From positions 1 through 64,000 of the forward strand of contig CAYGRE010000029.1 of assembly GCA_964352215.1 (NCBI GenBank): a DNA stretch of 64,000 nt, in the 5' to 3' direction. The notes beneath the pieces are model-generated. The model saw nothing but the letters and a program-made list of their open reading frames with translations, made no database searches and had not been told where the DNA came from. Positions 50,933-61,100 of the stretch are shown here, in pieces (the first letter of the stretch is position 1; the number at the start of each line of letters is the position of its first letter). The position numbers and the translations under genes were made by a program. The stretch comes from CAWUKT01 sp964352215 (GTDB taxonomy: Bacteria; Bacteroidota; Bacteroidia; J057; JADKCL01).

Positions 50933-53317
50933 ATGATGGCCATTCATAAGAACCTCCTATCTTTTCTATTCTGCATATTGCTGTCCGGCAGTCTGTGGGG
51001 GCAAGATAAATACACCTTATCCGGCTATGTGAGGGATGCCCAAACCGGGGAAGACATGATCGGGGCTACGGTAGCAGTACCTGAGATCGGTGCTGGAACT
51101 CTTTCCAACGAATATGGATTTTACTCTTTGCGGGTCCCCGCTGGCGATTACCAGGTCATTGTAAAATCCTTGGGATACCGGACAGATACGATGGCGATTA
51201 AGTTGAACGAGAATACGCAAGAGAATTTCAAATTGGCACCGGACGGGGTAGTAGTGGAAGAAGTACAGATCACAGACCGGGCAACCGATGACAATGTCAC
51301 AAGTCTTGAGATGAGTACGGAAAGGCTCAGCCTCAAAACCATCAAACGACTTCCAGCCTTCATGGGGGAGGTGGATGTGATCCGCTCCATCCAATTGCTG
51401 CCCGGCGTCCAGGGGGTAGGAGAGGGGATCACCGGGTACTATGTTCGTGGAGGACAGTCCAACCAAAACCTGATTCTGCTCGACGAATCTACGGTCTACA
51501 ACGCATCTCACTTACTTGGATTCTTTTCCGTCTTCAACTCCGATGCCCTTCGCGATGAGTACACCTTATATAAAGGAGGTATCCCGGCTCAATATGGAAC
51601 CCGCCTTTCCTCAGTCCTCGACCTGAAGATGAAGGAAGGAAACAATCAGGAGTTCCACGCTGCCGGGGGAATAGGCTTGATCTCCAGCCGCCTCACTTTA
51701 GAGGGACCCATCGTCGAAGACAAAGCTTCCTTCATTGTTTCCGGCCGCCGGACCTATGGCGATCTTTTCCTGCGCCTGTCTCCCAACGAATCCATCAACA
51801 CTACCCAGCTTTATTTTTACGATGTCAACGCGAAGGCCAACTGGCGCATCTCAGACAAAGACCGCCTGTTTTTGTCCGGGTATTTTGGCAAAGATGTTTT
51901 CAAATTCAGGGACCTGTTTTCCAACGACTGGGGAAACAGCACAGCCTCTCTCCGATGGAACCACCTGTTCAGTAGCAGATTGTTCTCCAATACCACCTTG
52001 CTCCTAAGCGACTTCGACTACGGTTTTGACGCCAAAACCTTCACCGGGGAAAGCTTTTTTTACGGATCCGGAATTCGGGATTATGGCGTCAGAGAGGACA
52101 TGACCTGGTTTGCCACTCCTAAACTCCAACTGAAATTCGGGGGAGAGGTGGTCTTGCACCGCTTTAATCCGGGATTGTTTGTACCGGAAGAGAACACCTT
52201 CCTCCAGGAAGTTTCGGCCAGTCCCGACTATGCATTGGAGGGAGCAGGGTATATTCAGGGAGAGCACAAAATCTCCGACCGCTTTTCTATGGGATACGGG
52301 TTGCGCTACTCCTTTTTCAATCAGATCGGCCCTGGAGAAGAATATACCTACAACGATGACTTATCGGAAGTACTCGACAGCACAAATTACAGCCAGGGCG
52401 AGTTGATCCAGCATTATGGTGGATTGGAGCCACGGCTTGGCGCCAGGTTTTCCTTGGATGAAAGCAGCTCAATCAAGGGCTCATTCATGCGGACCCGCCA
52501 ATACCTGCATTTACTGGGGAACTCAACCGCCTCCTTTCCCTGGGACATTTGGGTGCCCAGCAGCCGACATATCAAACCGCAAATCGCCGATCAGGTCGCG
52601 GTGGGATATTTCAGGAACTTTCTGGATAACCAATTGGAAACTTCAATTGAAGTTTATTACAAAGACATGCAGAACCAGGTTGATTTCAAGAACGGTGCCG
52701 AACTTTTCCTGAACAATACCCTGGAAACTGAGATTCTTACGGGGGAAGGGACCTCTTATGGTGCTGAGTTTCTGGTCAAGAAGACACGGGGCAAAGTGAC
52801 GGGATGGGTAGGTTATACCCTGAGCCGGACCCGAAGACGCATTGACGGGATTAACGATGGTGAATGGTACAATGCCAATCAGGATCGGCGGCACGATGTC
52901 TCGGTGGTCGGATCATGGCAAGTTGCCCCAAGGTGGAACCTCGGAGGAACCTGGGTCTTTGCTTCCGGTGCTCCTGTAACTTTTCCAATTGGAGCATATA
53001 TCATAGGTGACAATCTTGCACCTCTTTACGGAGATCGCAACAGCTCCAGAATGCCTGACTATCACCGGCTTGACCTGAGCGTTACCATTGATGGTAAACC
53101 CCGGGAAAAAGAAGACAAGAGAAAATTCGAAAACAGCTGGAACTTCTCCCTTTACAATGCTTACGGTCGACGCAATGCCTTCTCTTTTGATTTCAGAGAG
53201 GAGAAGAGAGATGTCGTCTTACCAAGTGGAGAGATTGAAACGGTCTCCGAGCGAAAAGCGTATAAATTGTACCTCTTCCGTTGGGTGCCTTCGATAACCT
53301 GGAACTTTAATTTTTGA
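50933..53317 (+). CDS. TonB-dependent outer-membrane receptor with carboxypeptidase-regulatory N-domain
   Basis: The start at 50933 (MMAIHKNLLSFLFCILL) begins a signal peptide; the frame runs 27 codons upstream. A CarboxypepD-reg (Ig-like) domain follows (YTLSGYVRDAQTGEDMIGATV), then a plug region (GVQGVGEGITGYYVRGGQSNQNLILLDESTVYNASHLLGFF) and a beta-barrel to the end (KLYLFRWVPSITWNFNF). Transports an unknown ligand in exchange for TonB energy. DUF4249 lipoprotein gene follows after 2 bp. A -7 element (TAGTTTTG, 50887-50894) lies upstream, without a clear -33. Confidence 0.92.
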   Translation: MMAIHKNLLSFLFCILLSGSLWGQDKYTLSGYVRDAQTGEDMIGATVAVPEIGAGTLSNEYGFYSLRVPAGDYQVIVKSLGYRTDTMAIKLNENTQENFKLAPDGVVVEEVQITDRATDDNVTSLEMSTERLSLKTIKRLPAFMGEVDVIRSIQLLPGVQGVGEGITGYYVRGGQSNQNLILLDESTVYNASHLLGFFSVFNSDALRDEYTLYKGGIPAQYGTRLSSVLDLKMKEGNNQEFHAAGGIGLISSRLTLEGPIVEDKASFIVSGRRTYGDLFLRLSPNESINTTQLYFYDVNAKANWRISDKDRLFLSGYFGKDVFKFRDLFSNDWGNSTASLRWNHLFSSRLFSNTTLLLSDFDYGFDAKTFTGESFFYGSGIRDYGVREDMTWFATPKLQLKFGGEVVLHRFNPGLFVPEENTFLQEVSASPDYALEGAGYIQGEHKISDRFSMGYGLRYSFFNQIGPGEEYTYNDDLSEVLDSTNYSQGELIQHYGGLEPRLGARFSLDESSSIKGSFMRTRQYLHLLGNSTASFPWDIWVPSSRHIKPQIADQVAVGYFRNFLDNQLETSIEVYYKDMQNQVDFKNGAELFLNNTLETEILTGEGTSYGAEFLVKKTRGKVTGWVGYTLSRTRRRIDGINDGEWYNANQDRRHDVSVVGSWQVAPRWNLGGTWVFASGAPVTFPIGAYIIGDNLAPLYGDRNSSRMPDYHRLDLSVTIDGKPREKEDKRKFENSWNFSLYNAYGRRNAFSFDFREEKRDVVLPSGEIETVSERKAYKLYLFRWVPSITWNFNF

Positions 53318-53319
53318 AA

Positions 53320-54120
53320 ATGAAAGGACTATTTCATATCCTCACTTTTCTGGTTCCATTGCTCTGGTTGACTTCCTGTGAGCAGGAGGTAGACCTCAAC
53401 CTTGAGGAAGCGGAACCCCGGATCGTCATCGAGGGATGGGTGGATGATATGCCTGGACCTTATGAATTTATGGTGCGCCGGAGTGGTGACTTTTTTGGCG
53501 CCCCGGAAGAGATACCGGTCACCAATGCAATCATGGTGTTAAAAGACGATATGGGTGGCGCCGATACCTTGGTGGAAGATTGGCCCGGCCATTATTTCTC
53601 AGGTCACCTGCAAGGACAAAGAGAGCACAATTATACCTTGGAAGCATGGGTCGAAGGAGAAGTGTATACCGCAGAGAATTATCTTCCCCGGATCAACCCT
53701 TTTAATTATGCCTTTTCATTTTACAGTGACACCCTCCCTTTTGGAGAAGGCCACTATATCCTGGTGAGTGCCAATGAGCCTGCCGGGGTAGGAGATTATT
53801 ATCAATTTAGAATTTACCGGAACGATTCCCTTTTCAATGGTCCCGGAGATGTATTCTTTACGGATGACCGATTCGTTGATGGTCAGGAATCCCTATTTGT
53901 ATTTCCTTATCCACATGAAGTCGGAGATACTGTAGTCGTTGAGGTACGGTCCATCTCGAACCTCACCTATGACTTTCTGCTCACATATTTCCAGCAGTTG
54001 AACGGAGGGGGAGGGCCTTTTGGGTCGCCTCCCGCCAATCTTATCACAAATTGGGACAATGATGGGTTGGGATTCTTTGGTACCGCAGCAGTTATCAGGG
54101 ATACTATCATCATCCAGTGA
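53320..54120 (+). CDS. DUF4249 lipoprotein, partner of the TonB receptor
   Basis: The 266-residue precursor starts at the ATG at 53320; a TTG two codons upstream overlaps the receptor stop and is not needed. The lipobox ends in Cys20 (LTSC). The mature domain (VDLNLEEAEPRIVIEGWV and following strands) matches DUF4249, a family always found next to TonB receptors. It probably acts as a surface lid or ligand-capture lipoprotein. Confidence 0.88.
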   Translation: MKGLFHILTFLVPLLWLTSCEQEVDLNLEEAEPRIVIEGWVDDMPGPYEFMVRRSGDFFGAPEEIPVTNAIMVLKDDMGGADTLVEDWPGHYFSGHLQGQREHNYTLEAWVEGEVYTAENYLPRINPFNYAFSFYSDTLPFGEGHYILVSANEPAGVGDYYQFRIYRNDSLFNGPGDVFFTDDRFVDGQESLFVFPYPHEVGDTVVVEVRSISNLTYDFLLTYFQQLNGGGGPFGSPPANLITNWDNDGLGFFGTAAVIRDTIIIQ

Positions 54121-54313
54121 ATTAGTTCACTTGTTTTTCTCCTGTTTTGTAACTATATTATTGTTGCACGCGTATAAGAAGCGAACTAACTTATGGAGTG
54201 CACTGACCTTGGGTAATGGATTTATGTCATTGCACTTCTGAAGCAAACATGGGGACGTTTTTTTAATTAGCGGAATACATCCGCGGGTACAATAACTGGA
54301 GGATCGAAATTAT

Positions 54314-54892
54314 ATGGCACACGTTTTAGTTGTAGGAGGAACTGGAACTCTTAAGGATGTTTCATTGTTTCTCGCACAGCATGATAATACGGTAAGTGTT
54401 ATCGCCCGGGATGCCGAAAGGCTCACTACCCTTGTTAAAGAAGCAGGTGACCTGCAAGGTCAGATTAACCCTGTAAACGTAGACTACAATCAAACAGACG
54501 AACTACGAGCAGCGCTCTTTGAAGCAATTGAAGCTTATGGCCCCATTATTCTGGTGGTCAATTGGATGAAGACTTACGCTGTGAGTGGTGCAGAAACCCT
54601 TTCTCTGATAATCAACCGTACCTCTCCGATATGTCGTTATTTCCAAGTGCTGAGCACCCAAAATGCAGATCACTTCCCCAATGAGCACTTTTTCTCTAAT
54701 CCGTTTGGTGAAACACAGCGAATCCTTCACCGGACCATTATGTTGGGAAGTCAGTTGGACAATAAAAGCCAACCCCGAGAATTGACCAACAGTGAGATTT
54801 GCAATGGGATAATAGACGTAATTCGAAATGACCGAAGAAACGCTGTCATTGGGATAGCCGAACCACTAGGTGGCCGCGCCCAATCAGCATAA
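54314..54892 (+). CDS. Short NAD(P)-binding SDR-like protein
   Basis: The 192-residue protein has a Rossmann N-terminus (VLVVGGTGTLKDVSLFL and then VSVIARD), and the length is only enough for the coenzyme domain plus a short tail. There is no YxxxK catalytic pair at the usual position, so it is a reductase-like or sensor protein rather than a confident enzyme. A GGTGTL-type motif occurs in atypical SDRs. Start at 54314 has a ribosome-binding site GGAGG (54298-54302). Confidence 0.75.
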   Translation: MAHVLVVGGTGTLKDVSLFLAQHDNTVSVIARDAERLTTLVKEAGDLQGQINPVNVDYNQTDELRAALFEAIEAYGPIILVVNWMKTYAVSGAETLSLIINRTSPICRYFQVLSTQNADHFPNEHFFSNPFGETQRILHRTIMLGSQLDNKSQPRELTNSEICNGIIDVIRNDRRNAVIGIAEPLGGRAQSA

Positions 54893-54910
54893 GATATAGA
54901 TTAGATTTTT

Positions 54911-54947
54911 AAAACCGTTCCTGCAATTTTTGGGGACGGTTTTTTTA
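54911..54947 (+). terminator. Rho-independent terminator after the SDR-like gene
   Basis: AAAACCGTTCC (54911-54921) pairs with GGGACGGTTTT (one wobble), followed by a run of seven T. It lies 18 bp past the stop codon. Confidence 0.9.
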
Positions 54948-55060
54948 TGCCCGATTGGGTCTTCTGGGTGTTGGTTGATCGGGTAAGAGGTGTACGGAAT
55001 AAATCTTGGATTTAAAGAGTATCTTTTTTCAACGTCTGCGTTAAGAGGAAAAAGGAAATT

Positions 55061-55873
55061 ATGCTAGGCCTGTCTATTACCCTCTGGTACAGTATTTTTA
55101 GTACAATGCTCTCCAATCCTGTTTTTTCTGGCAATGGCATGCTTCCCCGTAATATTTCCGACGCAGATTACAAGGAACTGAAACAAGACTTGTGGAAGCA
55201 ACGGGATTCCTTGTCCCGGGTGTTTGTCGGATTGACTGCACCTGGGTCAGATGCTTCAGTGCCCGATACTTCAGCACCCGCTGGGTCTGGACCAGTTGCG
55301 TCAGCAGCGGCTGAGGCGCTAGCAGAAGTACAAGCAGAATTCCTCGAAGCAACCCGAAAGATCATGCAGGCCCATCTTGAAAATGATTTGATCCCCTGTT
55401 GGTATGGTACCGAATGGGATTTCAACGGGATCAGTCAGGTTCCAGGAGAGGGAATGATCGCCTGCGGGTATTTCGTCAGTACTTTGTTACGGGACCTGGG
55501 CTTTGATTTGGAAAGATACAAATTGGCCCAGCAGGCTTCCCTCAATATTGTCCGCTCTTTGTCCCCCAAAGAGCACCGCAAGGATTGGTCGGGAATCTCC
55601 ACCGCAGTCCTTACCGAACGCATTCAGGAAATGGACCAGGGTTTTTACGTAGTAGGGCTGGACAATCACGTCGGCTTTCTCTTGCACGATGACGATGGCT
55701 CGGTTTGGTTCATTCATTCCTCTTATATGGATCCGGTGGCCGTGGTCAGAGAACTGGCTACGGATTCAGCCCCTTTGGCGGCTTCCAATCGCTATGTAAT
55801 TGGCTATCTTGAATCCGACTGGTTGATTCAAAAATGGCTAAAAAAAGAGAAAGTGGTAACCATTAAATCCTGA
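55061..55873 (+). CDS. NlpC/P60-like (papain-fold) candidate peptidase or amidase
   Basis: The 270-residue protein begins with a hydrophobic segment that may be a signal peptide or anchor. The region 110-225 has the order of an NlpC/P60 domain: C135 in ACGYFVSTLLRDLGF (the dCSGFV position), H203 in LDNHVGFLL (the HVGIYL position) and H219 in WFIHSSY (third polar residue). Residues 58-100 are an Ala/Ser/Pro-rich linker. It could cut peptidoglycan peptides or another amide. The match is from motifs only. Ribosome-binding site AGGAAAAAGGA lies upstream. Confidence 0.7.
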   Translation: MLGLSITLWYSIFSTMLSNPVFSGNGMLPRNISDADYKELKQDLWKQRDSLSRVFVGLTAPGSDASVPDTSAPAGSGPVASAAAEALAEVQAEFLEATRKIMQAHLENDLIPCWYGTEWDFNGISQVPGEGMIACGYFVSTLLRDLGFDLERYKLAQQASLNIVRSLSPKEHRKDWSGISTAVLTERIQEMDQGFYVVGLDNHVGFLLHDDDGSVWFIHSSYMDPVAVVRELATDSAPLAASNRYVIGYLESDWLIQKWLKKEKVVTIKS

Positions 55874-56009
55874 ATGGCACCCAAGGCACCAAAAAGAATT
55901 ATTTCCGGGTAGTAATAATTTAGTAACTTTTAAAGTAAATGAATCCATTGAATGGGTTTGATAGAAATCTCTTTTAACCAACAACCAAACGTGCGTAATT
56001 TGAAATCGT

Positions 56010-57539
56010 ATGAGAATCTTATTGTGTGCCTTCCTATGCTTTTGTTTGTTTGTATTATTGGGTAGTTCCAGTCACCTCAACGCCCAATCCTACAACCCCT
56101 TTCCCGGTACTGATACCTATAGCTTTATTTTCAGTAATCCGGGAGATACTATTCTCCATTCCATCCGGGTAGATAGCATCTATACTTCCGGGGCTGATGT
56201 GGTATACGAATTCAACCGCATTAACCGCAAGGACACGGTAGGAGCTTTGCTGGGGGATTGCTCAGGAAATGTCACTTTACCCAATCCTACCATATTTAAT
56301 TCACCAACGCGATATCGGAGCCGACCCAATGGTTTCGGAAACTATATGCTGCAACGACCCAATGGGGTTTACGATTTTGTGGATGTTCCCCGTGAGGATA
56401 CCTTTCACCTGGAGACCCAAATCCCAGTAGGTACATCCTGGTTAGTCAACCAGCAGAGCGGCCTCACTGCAACTTTGGACTCCATCACCCTGATGAGCTT
56501 TTTCAACGTTACTGACTCAGTCATGCACATTTCACTGTGCAATGGGAATCAGATTCAGTTGTCGAGTCAATATGGGTTTATTCGTGCTGTTCCCTGGGTG
56601 CCCTTGCTTTTTCCCGATATTCCAAGCAGCCTTTATCCCCCTCAGTATGACCTGAGAGGCATTGATGCAGCGGGAATTGGAAGCGCAAGACCAGGATTTG
56701 AAGAGATATTTGATTTCCAACCTGGGGATAAGTATCAGACAAAAAGTGAGGATATAGACTACGAGAATGGGGGAACCACAAGCTATGCAGAGCACATTGT
56801 CCAATCTTGGGGGCCAGTTCCGCAGGGTATGGGTGGAGTGCATAATGTGGAGTCCATAAGCTACGTTGCTAGAACCTGGCAGCCAGCTGATACCATTTAC
56901 GCAGCCCCTGCTCCAATAAACGTTGTTATAAACAGCTCCAGTTTTTTCTACGCAGTAGATGGCTCCATGGAATGGGAAATGCTGGGTTGTAATTCTCCTG
57001 ATGTTTGTGGTGGCCCTATGATAGAGATTGCGAAGATAAAGCGGGGGAAGGTGGTCTATTCTTACCGCTATTATGATTGTAATGGCATACAATGCACCTC
57101 GGCCTATGGTCCCTTTTGGGAAATGACCGAAGGGTTGGGACGGACCTACTATTACCTGTTTGATATCCTTTCAATTTACGGTGGCCATGAGTCTATTGAG
57201 ACGATCTGTTACGAAACATCCAGAGGGTCATCGGCTGATACTTGTGAGGCCCTGGATACGGGTCCGGTTGTTTCCGTCCCCGATCCTGCGATGGATTTGT
57301 TAAGCCTGGTAGAAGTAGGGCAGGATATCTTTGCAGGAAAGCTGCACCTGTTCATACCCAAGGGAGAGCAATACATCTCTTTGTATAGTTTGGACGGCAG
57401 AAGCGTCTGGGAAATGGAAAGAAGAGGAGGAGAAGATGAAATTGAGGTCGATGTTTCGGGTTTCTCAAAAGGCGTGTATATCCTGGAAATTGTGGACCCT
57501 GAATACCTGCCTCTCCGGAAGAAGATCATTCTTTACTGA
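56010..57539 (+). CDS. T9SS-exported protein of unknown function
   Basis: The 509-residue precursor has a signal peptide (LLCAFLCFCLFVLLGSSSHLNAQ) and ends with a T9SS sorting domain (IFAGKLHLFIPKGEQYIS to ...KKIILY). The main domain (about 25-410) has alternating short strands and cysteine pairs (YYDCNGIQCTSAYG), not assigned to a family. The gene is convergent with trmH, with 10 bp between the two stop codons. Confidence 0.85.
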   Translation: MRILLCAFLCFCLFVLLGSSSHLNAQSYNPFPGTDTYSFIFSNPGDTILHSIRVDSIYTSGADVVYEFNRINRKDTVGALLGDCSGNVTLPNPTIFNSPTRYRSRPNGFGNYMLQRPNGVYDFVDVPREDTFHLETQIPVGTSWLVNQQSGLTATLDSITLMSFFNVTDSVMHISLCNGNQIQLSSQYGFIRAVPWVPLLFPDIPSSLYPPQYDLRGIDAAGIGSARPGFEEIFDFQPGDKYQTKSEDIDYENGGTTSYAEHIVQSWGPVPQGMGGVHNVESISYVARTWQPADTIYAAPAPINVVINSSSFFYAVDGSMEWEMLGCNSPDVCGGPMIEIAKIKRGKVVYSYRYYDCNGIQCTSAYGPFWEMTEGLGRTYYYLFDILSIYGGHESIETICYETSRGSSADTCEALDTGPVVSVPDPAMDLLSLVEVGQDIFAGKLHLFIPKGEQYISLYSLDGRSVWEMERRGGEDEIEVDVSGFSKGVYILEIVDPEYLPLRKKIILY

Positions 57540-57549
57540 GCAAAAGGTA

Positions 57550-58071
57550 TCACCCGGAAACCAATCCATACAAGGCGATCCCAGCGGAGACGGAAACATT
57601 AAAGCTGTGCTTGGTGCCAAACATGGGGATTTCCAGGCAGACATCGCTTTCATTCACGACCGCCTGATCTACGCCTAGGACTTCATTGCCCAGTACCAAG
57701 GCCAGTTTGTCTCCATTCTTCCAATCGTATTCGTTCAGAGGCGTGCTGTCTTCGGCCTGTTCCAGACTGGCAATGGCATACCCATTTGCCTTCAGGCTTC
57801 GCACCACTTCCAATACATCTTCTTGCTTTTCCCAATCCAGGGACAACTCCGAACCCAGGGAAACCTTGGAAATTTCCCGGTCGGGTGGGGCAGGGGTGTA
57901 GCCACAGAGATAGACCTTCTCAACCAGATAGGCATCTGAGTTACGGAAAATGGCTCCTACATTGGCTTTGGATCTGATATTGTCCAGGACAACGACGATG
58001 GAATGCTTTTCAGATTCCTTGTATTCAGACACCGACTTCCGTCCAAGCTCATCCAGTTTGAGTTTCCGCAT
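57550..58071 (-). CDS. TrmH-family (SpoU) RNA methyltransferase
   Basis: The 173-residue protein starts at the ATG at 58071 (MRKLKLDELGRKSVSEYKE); the frame is open further but the promoter overlaps that stretch. The SPOUT knot motifs are present: NVGAIFRNSDA, LVLGNEVLGVDQ and IPMFGTKHSFNVSVSAGIALY. It methylates 2'-OH of tRNA or rRNA; it lacks the extra N-domain of RlmB, and the short length points to a TrmH/TrmL-like enzyme, target unassigned. A consensus promoter directly precedes it, leaving a leaderless transcript. Confidence 0.9.
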   Translation of the reverse strand: MRKLKLDELGRKSVSEYKESEKHSIVVVLDNIRSKANVGAIFRNSDAYLVEKVYLCGYTPAPPDREISKVSLGSELSLDWEKQEDVLEVVRSLKANGYAIASLEQAEDSTPLNEYDWKNGDKLALVLGNEVLGVDQAVVNESDVCLEIPMFGTKHSFNVSVSAGIALYGLVSG

Positions 58072-58076
58072 ACCGC

Positions 58077-58106
58077 CAAAATTACCTTCTACCTCGCAAA
58101 TAGCAA
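58077..58106 (-). promoter_or_regulatory. Consensus promoter of the TrmH-family gene, leaderless
   Basis: On the minus strand, TTG (58106-58104), 19 bp, TAATTTTG (58084-58077) followed by G. The ATG at 58071 begins five bases after the element, so transcription should start at or within the start codon. Confidence 0.65.
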
Positions 58107-58172
58107 TAGCCCATGGTTGAATCCAGGTGAGGCAAGCCAAATCCAGGAAAAGTCAAATACCCATCTACCGGA

Positions 58173-61100
58173 TCAATTCTCTTCCAAACTGATGATCAGA
58201 TCCGCAGTGTCCACCAGACTTCCCGCCCCGAGGTGTACCTCCGTTACCCGCATGGGCTTGTGCGCCACAACCGTATTTTCCATCTTCATGGCCTCGATGA
58301 TAAACAACGGAGCGTTCAGCTCAACTTCATCTCCGGGCTTTACATAGACGGTGCTCAGCATGCCTTGCAGAGGTGATCCTATCTGATTGGGATTTCCCGC
58401 GATCGCCTTTGGATTCTTCTCGATCAGGACGTTGAGCGACTTGTCCAATACCCTGAGCGTCCGGTTTTGACCGTTAAACTTAAAGAACATCATACGCTCC
58501 CCATTCTCCTGAGGCTCAGAGATTGCCATAAGCTGAACCAGGATCCGTTTGCCCGCGGTGATCTCGATGATTGTTTCTTCTCCATCCTTCAGTCCATAGA
58601 AGAATTGCAGGGTGGGAATTTTCTCAATCACGCCGTACTCTTCCCGTTTTTCATGGTAGGCTTCGAAGACTTTGGGGTAGAGTTGATGGGAGAGGAAATC
58701 GGTAAATGGCAGGTCTCCAAATTGCTTTTTGAAATCCTCATAGCCTTTGGTGAGGTCCAGGGGAGGCATCTGTTCATTGGGACGGCTCGTATAGGGCTGC
58801 TCATCTTTGAGGGCCATTTTCTGTAACTCTTCAGGAAAACCCTGGTAAGGCTGCCCCAGATCACCCCGGAAAAATTCTTTGGTAGATTCAGGAAAGCTGA
58901 GGGAATGCCCCTGTTCCAGGACATCTTCTTTGCTCAGTCCCTTGGAGACCATCAAGAGGGCCAGATCGCCTACCACTTTGGAACTGGGGGTTACCTTAAC
59001 GATGTCTCCGAAGAGTTGGTTGACCTCAGCGTAGGCCTCTACCACCCGGTCCCATTTGTCTTTTAGGCCCAGAGAGGCTGCCTGTCCCTTTAAATTGCTG
59101 TACTGTCCTCCTGGTATCTCGTGGCGGTAAACGGAAGCGGTAGAGGCTAGCAGGCCCGATTCAAAGGGGTAATAAAATTCCCGGACGACTTCCCAATAGC
59201 GGCTGAATTGCTCCAGCATTTGTGGATCGAAATCGTGGTGGCGTTCATGGTGGGCCATCATTTCAATCACGGTATTGAAATTGGGTTGTGAAGTCAGCCC
59301 TGACATGGATCCAAGGGCCACATCCACGACATCCACTCCGGCTTCAATTGCCTTGAGATAAGTGGTGGTCTGGAGGCCAGAGGTATCATGGGTATGGAGG
59401 TGAATCGGCAGTTTAACCGTGTCCCTTAAGGCCCCGATCAACTCGGTAGCAGCCTGTGGTTTGAGCAGACCAGCCATGTCTTTGATGCAAAGAATATGGG
59501 CCCCTGCATTTTCCAAATCCTTGGCGAGTTGGGTGTAGTAAGCAAGGGTGTATTTGCTCCTGCTTTTGTCCAGAATATCTCCGGTATAACAGATACAAGC
59601 TTCAGCCAGGGAACCCGTTCTTTCCCGCACACATTGGATACTTTTCTCCATGGCTTTGACCCAATTCAGGGAGTCAAAGATGCGGAAGATGTCGATCCCG
59701 GTTTGGGCAGATTGCTCAATAAAGGCTTCAACCAAGTTGTCAGGGTAAGCCGTATAACCAACTGCATTTGAGCCTCTTAAAAGCATTTGCAGAAGAATAT
59801 TTGGTACGCGTTCCCGGATCTTCTTCAGACGTTCCCAAGGGTTTTCGTAGAGAAAGCGCATACAGACATCAAAGGTGGCGCCTCCCCATACTTCCATAGA
59901 AAAAGTCTGTGGGAAGTTGCGGGCAAAGCTGGCCGCTGGTTCCAGCATGTCAATGGTCCGCATACGGGTGGCAACGAGGCTCTGGTGAGCATCGCGCAGC
60001 GTAGTATCTGTGTAATGAATTTTCTTCTCTGAACGGAGCCATTTGGCAAATCCATCCGGTCCCAGTTTCTCAAGCTGGTACTTTGTCCCGCTCTCGGGAT
60101 TCACCGGTTCGTATGCAGGCACCACTGGTTTGACAAAGGTTCGGTTGGAATCGGTGAACCGCACGTCCGGGTTGCCATTTACCGTAACTTCCGCCAGATA
60201 GCGCAGCACCTTTGTTCCCCGGTCCTTTTTGGCTGGGAAATTGAACAATTCCGGGGTATCACCAATGAAGTTGACGGTAGCTTTGCCCGAAGTGAAGGTC
60301 GGATGGGCCAGGATTTTTTCCAGAAATGGCATATTGGTCTTGACCCCGCGTACCCGGAATTCTCGGAGAGCCCTCACCATTTTCCGGCAGGCGCCTTCCA
60401 GGGTGGTCGCATGCGAAGAAACCTTAACCAGCAGGGAATCAAAGAAGGGACTGACCTTAACGCCGGGGTAAATAGATCCCCCATCCAGCCGGATACCAAA
60501 ACCGCTTGCAGAGCGGTAGGCGATAATGGTTCCGTAATCGGGACGGAAATCATTGGTCGGGTCCTCGGTGGTAATCCGACATTGGAGGGCGAAGCCGATC
60601 TTGAGAATCTTATCCTGTGGCGGGATATCAATTTCGGGACCGTCCAATGCATAGCCCTGGGCTACGAGAATCTGTGTTTTCACCAAATCGATCCCGGTGA
60701 TGACCTCGGTCACAGTATGCTCCACCTGGATGCGCGGATTCACCTCAATAAAGAAGATGTTCTCCTGCTGATCCACCAGGAACTCCACCGTTCCCACATT
60801 GTTGTATCCTGTCTCTCTGGCAATGGCCAGCGCATAAGCATAGATGTCTTCCCTGGTTTTGTCCGCCAGGCCCAGAGAAGGAGCCACTTCGACCACCTTC
60901 TGAAACCGCCGTTGTACCGAGCAATCCCGTTCATACAAATGAACAATGTTGCCATGTTGGTCGCCTACGATCTGGACTTCTATATGCTTGGGGGATTCGA
61001 CGAATTTCTCCAGGAACATAGTATCGTCCCCGAATGCCTTGAGTGCTTCGGAGCGCCCTTCCCGGTAGCCTTTTTTCAATTGCTCTACATCCCGGCATAC

